In this document: positions 1 to 8,600 of the stretch, one piece after another | How positions within the stretch are numbered: the stretch's first letter is position 1 | How the letters are laid out: each line of letters begins with the position of its first letter | Assembly (NCBI GenBank): GCA_016256075.1 | Contig: SDVU01000519.1 | Location: forward strand, 1-12,677 | Source: Dictyocoela muelleri | Lineage: Eukaryota > Microsporidia | Direction of reading: 5' to 3' | Length of the DNA stretch: 12,677 bases | Made by a program: the position numbers and the translations under genes | Notes under the pieces: model-generated | Told to the model about the DNA's origin: nothing | Database searches by the model: none | Seen by the model: the letters and a program-made list of their open reading frames with translations, nothing else

Positions 1-97
1 TTTTAAACATCAGTGATTTTTTTATTTAATTTGAACACTGATTTTGATCATCGCATGTGTGGTAGGTTGACACCACAGCCCAGGTTGAGAAACACTG
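1..97. mobile_element. hAT-like DNA transposon terminus (one end, partial)
   Basis: Read on the minus strand from base 97, the sequence begins CAGTGTTTCTCAACCTGGG, which has the typical look of a hAT-superfamily terminal inverted repeat (CAGTGKTTCTCAACC type). The boundary falls where pogo-like transposase coding similarity resumes at about base 98, as expected if a hAT element inserted into an older pogo element. The 8 bases after it, ATTTAAAA, could be one copy of the 8-bp target duplication. The other copy would lie left of the window. No coding sequence is seen. The motif AACACTGATTT occurs twice (34-44 and 91-101), so the inner copy might be an older end. Family assignment rests only on terminal sequence resemblance. 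Confidence 0.45.
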
Positions 98-711
98 ATT
101 TAAAAGATGCTGTCATCTTTACAAAGTATGCCCGGGTGAATATAACAAGAGATACAATAAAAAAATGCTGAAGAAAGCTTCATTTCAGGATATTCAAGTT
201 GTGGATTTGAATAAGAACAATCAAACAACAAAATTCGAAAACTATGATGAGATAACAAACCATTTCATTCAAAATGAAATCATGAACGGAGAAGATTTTT
301 TACTTTCATATCCTAATAAAATGATCGAAAACGAGATATACAATGTTTCTGAAATTAAAAATAAAAAAATTCCATCTATAAAAAATGAAAATCCAGCCAC
401 TGTTCTTATTAATGACGATTTAACAGTCTTATATGAAGAAACAATGGTATCACATTAGATGGGGCTTTTTCGAATATTAAAATGTCAAAGAGTATTTTTA
501 ATTCTGAAATAGATCAAACTACATTTGATTCTATTAAACATTTGATTAAATTTTTTCATCGATAGAAAACCAAGGGCCTTGAAAAGGACTTAATCTATTA
601 CCTAAATAAACATTATTAACAAATTTGAATTTTATTTTTTTGAGGGCATTCTCTTTTTGAGTGTGATTTTTTGCAAGATTCCAAAAACGCGACCAAATAT
701 AGGGTCAGCTG
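98..711 (+). mobile_element. 3' part of a degenerate pogo/Tigger-type (Tc1/mariner superfamily) DNA transposon
   Basis: This segment carries the C-terminal end of a pogo-like transposase (106-565), a short non-coding tail, and an outer end. Read on the minus strand from base 711, that end starts CAGCTGACCCTATATTTGG and is followed on the plus strand by TA (712-713). Tigger elements of animals have very similar ends (CAGTTGACCCTT...) and duplicate TA, so this is probably the right terminal inverted repeat. The left part of the element is outside the window, beyond the hAT-like insertion. The element is old and cannot encode an active protein here. Confidence 0.55.
106..565 (+). pseudogene. pogo/Tigger-like transposase, C-terminal remnant
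   Basis: Frame 1 from base 106 reads DAVIFTKYARVNITRDTIKKC, and frame 3 continues LKKASF. Together they match the segment after the DDE domain of pogo/Tigger transposases (DA..FI..AW..V...TI.NCF.KAGF). Frame 3 stays open to about 457 with an acidic, hydrophobic-patterned stretch typical of that tail. Near 440-450 the similarity appears to move to frame 2, which reads GITLDGAFSNIKMSK and ends at a TAG at 563-565. Two shifts of frame are therefore present: a missing base in the CTG/TTG near 167, and one around 440-450. The longest single open stretch (165-458, 97 aa) is not an independent gene. The catalytic domain is absent from the window. Confidence 0.6.
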
Positions 712-741
712 TACCTAACTTTTATTGATAATTGTCTGATA

Positions 742-1320
742 CAGGGTTTCTTACAATAAAAGAAATGTTCCCATTAATAAATGGAATGTTCACATTAATA
801 AATAGAAAATTCTCAATAAAAAATTTTGGCTTTTACCTAGAGAGTTTAAAGTTTAGGCTCGAAGAATTTAAATTCCTTAAGTGTAAACTATTATTTTCTA
901 GGTGTAAACTTTAAATTTTTTTAAGTGTAAGCTTTCTATTTTTATTTGAAACTTTACATTTTTTTAAAAAAACTTTCTATTTTTTTAGGGGAATTCTGTA
1001 AAAAATTTAAGTTTACACCTAGAAAACTATATTTTACACGTAAAGAATCTAAATTCTTCAAGTGTAATCTTTAAACTCTCTAGGTAAAAGCCAAAATTTT
1101 TTATTGAGAATTTTCTATTTATTAATGGGAACATTCCATTTATTAATGGGAAGTTTCCATTTATTAATGGGAAGTTTCCAATCATTAATGGGAACTTTCC
1201 ATTTATTAATGGGAACTTTCCATTTATTAATGGGAAGTTTCCATTTATTAATGGGAAGTTTCCATTTATTAGTGGGAAACCCTGTAATGGAAACTTTCCA
1301 TTTATTAATGGGAAACCCTG
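742..1320. mobile_element. MITE with long inverted arms, CAGGGTTTC...GAAACCCTG, flanked by TA
   Basis: The element starts CAGGGTTTC after TA (740-741) and ends GAAACCCTG before TA (1321-1322). This is the terminus and target pattern of Tc1/mariner-pogo type elements. The arms pair over long distances. The left arm from TTCCCATTAATAAATGG through TTTTACCTAGAGAGTTTAAAG and TTTTCTAGGTGTAAACT (to about 925) is matched in reverse complement by 985-1140. An AT-rich loop of about 60 bases lies between. The arms differ by scattered substitutions, so the copy is not recent. There is no transposase: the open frames 732-914 and 1104-1394 are only the translated arms. It would need a transposase supplied in trans. 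Confidence 0.75.
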
Positions 1321-1330
1321 TAATCCAAAT
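1125..1330 (+). repeat. 21-bp tandem repeat in the right MITE arm, plus duplicated terminal unit
   Basis: Units of 21 bp (ATGGGAAGTTTCCATTTATTA and close variants) start at 1125, 1146, 1167, 1188, 1209, 1230 and 1251. After them, a 36-bp unit containing the terminal GGGAAACCCTGTAAT is present twice in a row (1259-1294 and 1295-1330). The left arm has only about two such units, so the right arm has expanded after insertion or in the progenitor. The repeats keep a frame that translates as repeated MG[ST]FHLL, but nothing suggests this is expressed. Confidence 0.8.
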
Positions 1331-1930
1331 TATATTTATACACTATTTCACGACTGGAAAAAAACTTTATATTGTCGAAAAATTAAATTCATAATCATCA
1401 TTTTAAGTTTTCTTTAAAATCTGTATTTGAAATTACTATTTGGATAAACACGAAGCCTGTATTAATGAACACCTGGTTTCCTCTTCCCTCTCATATATAA
1501 TTCATTGAAATTTCAAAATTTCAAAATAAAATCGATACATTTTTGTTTAAATCTCGGTTCAAGCTTTAACCGTGTTTGTCGTTTTAGAAATATTACATTA
1601 AATTATTTTTTTGTTCTCCAAAAAAATATATAAAAAAAGAGGAATTTTATATTTAACATCTATAATTTTAACAATATAATTGGTTAAAAATAAAACTGAG
1701 ACGAAACATCATCACATACAGTTTTTCACTAGTAAATGTTATTATTTCAACAAAATACTTAAAACATTTGCAATAATAGAAAATCAAGATTGAAACATCT
1801 TCTTACTATGTCTTTAATCAAATTATCTTTATATAAATTTCTGTTAATTCTGAAACTGGTCTATTCAATCATTAAAAAATTAATTAAAAGCGAACTCAAA
1901 GAATTATTCAAATATTAAATTAATTTTATT
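1323..1930. other. AT-rich spacer without recognisable feature
   Basis: I find no open reading frame of gene-like composition, no tRNA- or rRNA-like block and no clear long inverted repeat here. It is ordinary AT-rich intergenic DNA with A and T runs. Confidence 0.6.
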
Positions 1931-1977
1931 CTCCCGGGCGAGTTAGCTCTTTTTATTTCAGAGACGAAAAGTCGCAT

Positions 1978-1995
1978 ACTCGCCTAAAGGCGAGT
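1978..1995. repeat. 7-bp stem, 4-base loop hairpin
   Basis: ACTCGCC and GGCGAGT are perfect reverse complements around TAAA, in a GC-rich stem that is unusual for this AT-rich spacer. It is followed by GGCGCTTTTACTTTTT. It could be part of a transposon end, as proposed for 1931-2089. A transcription-terminator role is not supported, since no gene ends nearby. Confidence 0.6.
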
Positions 1996-2052
1996 TGGCG
2001 CTTTTACTTTTTGACTAAATATATATATATGTGTAGAGAGTGTTTTTTTTGA

Positions 2053-2070
2053 CTACACATATATGTGTAG
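2053..2070. repeat. Perfect 18-bp palindrome
   Basis: CTACACATATATGTGTAG equals its own reverse complement. A partial copy (ATATATGTGTAG) ends about 35 bases upstream at 2035, and both are preceded by GACTA, so the unit GACTA...TGTGTAG is present twice as a direct repeat around a T-rich spacer. It may be subterminal sequence of the element at 1931-2089. Confidence 0.65.
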
Positions 2071-2089
2071 CCTGTCGTTTAAGGGTTAA

Positions 2090-2550
2090 GCTGTCTAGCT
2101 AAATAGAAACAATCTGTATAATTTTCATGTTTACAAAAATACGGTCTGTTTACATTGAATAACTTTATAAAAAATTTACATTCAATCAAATTGATTGGAA
2201 TTTTTTATTCTAGAACCATTATTTCGAACACATTTCTAATCACTATTCAACATCACACCAACAAACAATCTAAAACATTTATATAGTTTGTTTGTATGAT
2301 GATTATATATTTTTGTTTATACCATAAACATTTTTATCCTTCTAATTAAATAAATGTAAGTGAAAATAAGAACTGAAGCTTTATATATTTATAATAGTAT
2401 TGTATTCAAAAAAAATATTGAAAGATTAAAAAACTATTTCTATATTAATATTATTTTATTTAGAAATTTTATATAAATATTAAAAATTAACATTTTAATA
2501 ATAACTTTAATTTATTAGATAATTGCAGTTTATGCAATGCATAAAATCTA
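2090..2550. other. AT-rich region upstream of the ATM/Tel1-like gene
   Basis: No gene or RNA is apparent. A near-palindrome TTTATGCAATGCATAAA (2529-2545, mismatch only at the centre) lies about 40 bases before the start codon. It could be a factor-binding site, but its position is the only argument for this. Confidence 0.5.
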
Positions 2551-2551
2551 A

Positions 2552-2581
2552 AGGTATAAAATAAAATTTTTTCTTCAATGC
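2552..2581 (+). promoter_or_regulatory. TATA-like box and very short leader of the ATM/Tel1-like gene
   Basis: GGTATAAAATAAAATTTTTT lies 10-30 bases before the start codon. Short leaders with an A-run/T-run element close to the ATG are usual in microsporidia, so this is probably the core promoter and initiation region. No CCC or GGG tract is seen here, unlike the downstream gene. Transcription start is not determinable from sequence. Confidence 0.35.
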
Positions 2582-2628
2582 ATGAACAACAAAAAAAGTC
2601 TCAAACACTCCCTGAGAACTTGTTTTAA
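2578..2628 (+). promoter_or_regulatory. Out-of-frame upstream ATG and 16-codon overlapping ORF
   Basis: An ATG at 2578 precedes the gene's own ATG (2582) by four bases in another frame and opens a 16-codon reading frame ending with TAA at 2626-2628. If the mRNA leader contains it, ribosomes must either bypass it or start mRNA after it. With the very short leaders expected in microsporidia, transcription may simply begin too close for the first ATG to be used. Confidence 0.4.
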
Positions 2629-5600
2629 CGATTTCTTAAATTATAAAAATGTAGAAGATTTAGAAATAGCTGCAAAGAACCTTACCTTATACCTGAAGCC
2701 TGGCAGTAATGATCAAGAGATTTATGATATATGTAAAAACTTTTTACATATTTGCAATTCCAAAGAAAATGATGCAAAACATGAATCAGCAAAAAAAATA
2801 AAAAGAATCAAAAACAGCCTAACACATATGGATTTAATTGAAAACAGGTTAACATATATGGATTTAATTGAAAAATCAACATTTTTCAAAACTTTGCTGC
2901 AACTGATAAAACGACAAATTTTTAAAATTGACATTATATTTTCACTTTTACGTAAAGGTGAATTAGAAAATGAAGCATCAAAAATAAAGGAAAATATTTT
3001 AAATTATAATACAAACAACCTTGAATATTCGAAAATTGCAAATAATATGAACATAGAAATAAATATCAATTCAAATAAATATTCTTTATTTGAAGCCATA
3101 GCAATAACTAGAAATATAACTTATAATCCAATAAACATAGAACATATATTTGAATCATGTACCAGTCCATTAATTTATTATCCAGTTTGTTCACTTCTTC
3201 AACATTTCATACCGAAATTCACAATCCACCATCTTCGAATCAATCTACCATTCATTTTGTTGTACAAAAAAGATGAAATAATTAATATAATGAGAGATAT
3301 GATTAGGTTTTTTCAAGAGCCGAGTTATAATTTCTATTCTTTCATTAATTATTTAAATGGTACTGAAATTGAAAATTCAGAATCTTTTGTTTTCTTCGAA
3401 GTATTTGCCATTCTTTTAGATGCATTTGAAAATAACCATGTTTTAATTGAGAATGCAAATAATAATAATGAATATAAAAATGATAATCATGAATATTTTA
3501 ATAATGATCAAATTGATAAATATAAAAAAAATAATAATAATGAATATAAAAATGATAATCATGAATATTTTAATAATGATCAAATTGATAAATATAAAGA
3601 AAATAATAATAAAGTTTATAAAGATGATAAACATGAATATTTTAATAATGATCAAATTGATAAATATAAAGAAAAAATTAATAAAGTTTATAAAGATGAT
3701 AATCATTTGAATTGTCAAGAATGTAATCGCCATAATAATATTTTTAATTTAAGTATCAAAATGTTACACAAAAATTATTCTAAATTTCAAAATATTGACC
3801 GATTTAAAGAAAACATAAATATTTCTGATAATGAAAAACTATTTAAAACCAAAAAACAAAATAATTATAAATCCAAAAACTACGATTTCAATTTATCTAG
3901 AAAAATAATGTTAATTTACTTCCCATCTGTTTTAAAATATGAATTTTTAATCTTCACATTTCAATTAATTTATATCAAAAACAAAAATATGAAAAATATT
4001 TTTAATGAATCAAAAAGCCATTTGAAAGATCCCTTTGCCGTTTATTTTTTCTTCTTTTACATAAAATTAGAAAAAGCTTCGTTTTTAAAGAATGAACATA
4101 TAAATCTCAATATAAATGAATCAGTTTTGCTTTATTTAACATCGAATTTTGATCATCAAAAATTATTAAACAACTCTATATTTGGCATATCTTCATTATC
4201 AACAGAAAAAGATAAAATAGAATTAATAAATAATTCTAATACAATTGATAATTTATATTTTATATTATCACAAACATCAATAAATCTAAATATACATCTT
4301 CTTAAAGAAATAAAAATTCAAAATAAATATTATGAAAATGACTTTTTAAATAAAATTAATAATAATTATACCATTAAACTTTTACCTGAAAATAAATTTA
4401 AATTTATTTATGAATTTAAATCATATTTTGAAACCGAAAACAATTTTAAATGTAATGATAATTGTAATTTTAATTGTAATGAAATTTGTAATGATAATTT
4501 TAATTGTATAAAAAAATATAAAGATAATTGTAAAGGTGATTTAAAATTCGAAAAGAATTATAAAATGATCTCAAAAATAATTTTTATTTATTTTGATTTA
4601 ATACGTTTGTATTATTCAAATAAATTAAAAGATATCATATTTAAAGCAAATGAAAATATTAAAGATAATGAAAATATTAAAGATATTGAAAATATTAAAG
4701 ATATTGAAAATATTAAAGATAATGAAAATATTAAAGATAATGAAAAAATCAATATTAAAAATAACGATACCAAGGTATTAACAAATAGCTTATCATATAT
4801 AAAATCATTAATACTCGGCGATTATTCTAAAATTTTAAGAATATTAAAACAACCACTCATACTAATCATTGAATATATCGATACGGAGTTTATAAATGAA
4901 CTTGCCTCTATTTTGTTAATTTCAATTCAGTCAAATAAACTTTCAATAGATGAAATTAAAATTGCTGATCAAATATTAAAAACAGTTGTTAATCAAATAT
5001 TTAAACGTAATGAAAAAATACCAAATCCTGCTCTTTTAGAAATAATAAAGAAAATAAAAATACATAATAATTCTTATAATAATAAAACATGTACTAATAA
5101 TAATTATAATACTACTTATAATAATACTTATAATACAAATGATTACTTCAGCAAAACTATAACCTCTTTTAAAATTGAAAATATTCAAAAAATAATTTTA
5201 AAAACAATAAATCAAGAAGATGACTGGTTATTAATATTTTTAGATTTCTTTGATAAATATAAACACATAAGTGAACTTAAATTAATTTTAGAATCAAATT
5301 TTAAACTTTATAATTCTGATTTAAAAATATTTTGTATGCAAATTGAAAATATTTATGATAAAAATGAAAATTTAATCAGACAAATTGAGAATTTTATTTT
5401 CTCATTTGGATTTTTTAGAGAAATTCAAAAAAATAAGTTGCTTATTAAAATTAATAAACTTAAAGATGATAAAATAAAAATTAATAAACTTAAAAGTGAT
5501 AAAATAAAAATTAATAAACTTAAAAGTGATAAACTTAAAAGTGATAAACTTAAAAGTGATAAACTTAACAGTGATGAAAGATTGTTAAATTTGATTGAAG

Positions 5601-8600
5601 AAATAAAAATCATTTTATTGAAAGAAAATAAAAAAGATAAAAATAATGAAAGAAACAATGATAAAAGTAAATTTAATGATAATGAAAATAATAACAATCA
5701 TCAATATAATAACAATAGACATTCTTTTGAAGATATCAATTTATCAAAAATTTTATCCAACGAATATCATCATAAAACACTTTTATTTTTAGAATTTATG
5801 AAAACATACACACAAAAAGATAAAAATTATAAAAAGCCATTCATAAATAATAATAAAAATGATTATATAAATGAATTGATTATTAATCATTCTTTGAATA
5901 ATAATCATTCGTTAAATAATAGTCATTCTTTATATAATAATCATTCTTTAAATAGTAACCTTCTTGAACATTTAAATCATAAAATTATTTATCAATCCTT
6001 AATAATTTTAAAATCACATTTAAATAATAATAATTTAATCAAAAGAAACACTTATGGAGAATATTTTAATTACAAAAATCGATTTGATAATTTCAGATTT
6101 AAATATCTTGATGAAAATAAAGAATTTGACATTTTTAAATATCTTTCAATAAAAATTCAACTGTCAAGTATTTATGACTTAAAAAAGTTAGCGGCTATTT
6201 TAAATCAATTTTGTAAGGATAAAGATTTAAATAAGGATAATGCTAATAAGATTAAGGAGAATAATTTTGAAAATAAGATTAATATAACTAAGATTAACAA
6301 TATTAACAATACTAAGATTAACAATATCAAGTTTAACAATACTAATGTTAACAATACTAATATTAACAATACTAAGATTAACAAAAATATTGAAAAGAAT
6401 AATATTTTGTATATTAAAAACAACATTTTTATCAGAAATAGAAAAAAGAAAATTAATGATGAAAAGTTTATCAAAGAATTAGAATTTAAAAATCATGAAA
6501 AATTTAATTTCAAAGAACTTATCAAGAAAATTATTTTAGAATTTTTTACTGACGATGATTTAAATTTTATTCAAGTTTTTTATTATCCTGTGCGTGGATT
6601 TAAAAATTTAAATAATAATGATTTTAATTATGAATTTAAAAATCACAATAATCATTTTAATTATGAATTTAAAAATTACAATAATGAGAATTTTTATAAT
6701 GGTAATGAATATAAAAGTAATAATACTAATTTAAATAATAATAATGGTATCATTAATAACAATTTCAATAATAGTTTAAATAATAATATCATTAATAATA
6801 CCTATTTCAATAATAATGATTTTTATAAAGTTGATATTAAAAACATTGGAAATGATGTCAAACCAAAGATTAAAACTTATTTTAAAAACAATAATTTCCA
6901 TAAATTAGAAAAATTTATAAATAGAAAAAATAATTTTATTGAAAAACATGAAAAAATAAATTTATTACTTTCAATTGAAGGGAAAAATCAAAAAACTAAT
7001 CTTTTTAGTTCATTCTCTACAATTATAAATTCGGAAAATGAAAATATTCATAAACATTTAGAGACTCTTGAACCACAAAAATATTTAAAAATTTGTAATT
7101 CATTTTACAATAGAAATCAAAATAAAATTAAAAGCTGTAAAATTAATAATTGTAATAACTCTAATAAAAATAAGTTTAATATTAGTAATAATAAGTTTAT
7201 TAGTAATAATTTTAATAATAATAAGTTTAATGATGATAACTTTAATAACGATAAAATACTTTTGTTTGAATGTATTGCCCTCAGAAAGTTAAAAATGTTC
7301 AAAAAATGTCTTAAATTAAATTCTGAAATACTTGATCTAAATAAATTTGAAATAAAAAATAATAATAACATTAAAATCAAAATTAATGATAATAAAATCA
7401 AAAATAATGATAATAAAATCGAAATTAATGATAATAAAATCAAAATTAATGATAATAAAATCAAAATTAATGATAATGATTTCTATGTTTTAAGAGGAAT
7501 ACTAAAACTAGAAACATATGCAGACATTCCAATCAACATCATAAACAAATATTTCAAGAACATAGACTGTTCAATATCAATTCTAGAAAATCTTGCTGAA
7601 TTTATATATTCAAACTATATTCTAGATTTTTCAAATAAGAAAACTGAATTTATATCAACTCAAAAGCTTATTAATAAACTTTATAATAACAATATTTATG
7701 AACCTTATAATATTATTAATAAAATTGCTAATAACAATATTAATACCCCTGATAATAACAATATTTATAACCCTGATCTTGAAAAAATAAAAAAACTCCC
7801 AGACTATATAATTATTAGAAAAGAAAAAGAAGATCAAACATTGACATTTAGCAAAATCCAACAAAATTTTTTACAATTAACAAAAACAATACTAAAAAAA
7901 ATATTAACCTTAAATCCCAAGAACAAATTTATTTTTATGGCATTAGACCTTTTTGATGAAAATGATTTTAACCAAAAACAACTTAAAGAATATAAAATAT
8001 CGATGTTCTTAATTGCAAAGTATCAAATTACATGTGCTTATTTCATTACTGAGAAGCGAATAAATCTTATGATTGAATTATGTAAAAAATATTTTTATGA
8101 AATGGTTTATGAAGTCAATGTTTATTATGAAGAATTTAAAAATCAGATCATTAAAGATAAAAGATTGAAAGGTAAAAATAATAATAAAAATGAAAATAAT
8201 AATGATGTTAAAAATGATAAAAGTAATAATAATGCTAAAAATGATAATGATGTTAAAAATAATGTTAATAGAAATATTAAAGATAATAATGCTAAATACA
8301 GTATTGATAAAATTAATAAATCTTATACTAATAAAAAGAATCATCTTAATTTTAATTGTGATAAAAAAATAAAAACTCTTTTTAAAGGTAAAATGAAAGA
8401 ATATAATTTAATAAGACAAATCATTGCAACTTACAAAAATATTTCTGAAGATACTAAATTAAATGATAAATTTAAAAATTTTAATTTGAAAATCCATAAT
8501 GAGAATATACCAGTGATATCAAAATATTATAAATCGCTGGATTATTTTTTACAAAGTAATAATGAAAATTATAATAATTATAAAAAGAATAATAATAGTT

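Larger units (their letters stand above)
1931..2089. mobile_element. Possible piggyBac-like element end with subterminal hairpins
   Basis: This patch is visibly richer in G and C than its surroundings. On the minus strand, directly after TTAA (2086-2089), it reads CCCTTAAACGACAGGC, resembling piggyBac-type termini, which start CCC and target TTAA. Inside are a perfect 18-bp palindrome CTACACATATATGTGTAG (2053-2070), a hairpin ACTCGCC-TAAA-GGCGAGT (1978-1995), and a direct repeat of GGCGAGTT (1937-1944 and 1989-1996) followed by similar T-rich sequence. The opposite terminus with its own TTAA is not found, so this would be a solo end or a truncated MITE. The family call is tentative. Confidence 0.35.

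Noticed and set aside
1-97. Complete 87-bp mini-hAT starting at the CAGTG at base 11
   Set aside because: Only five bases match the other end, and the flanking 8-mers (TTAAACAT and ATTTAAAA) are not duplicates. The true left end is more likely outside the window.
732-914. 60-codon open frame on the plus strand
   Set aside because: It is the translated left arm of the inverted-repeat MITE. Its codons follow the repeat and it has no recognisable protein character.
1125-1320. CRISPR-like array of regularly spaced repeats
   Set aside because: Units are contiguous 21-mers without unique spacers. The same holds for 10590-10650 and 12204-12346. The setting is eukaryotic.
1104-1394. 96-codon frame with repeated MGSFHLL units, like a small repeat protein
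   Set aside because: It is the 21-bp tandem repeat of the right MITE arm read in frame. The mirror sequence in the left arm shows that the DNA repeat, not a protein, is the origin.
3447-3710. Second plus-strand frame of Met/Ile/Lys repeats
   Set aside because: It is the out-of-frame translation of the 72-bp repeat. The main frame has conserved protein context on both sides.
3443-3733. Long hydrophobic minus-strand frames within the kinase gene (also 5425-5697, 6205-6474, 7117-7464, 8078-8344)
   Set aside because: They lie opposite Asn/Lys/Asp-rich coding repeats, whose complement necessarily reads as Ile/Leu/Phe/Ser. They are shadows, not membrane proteins.
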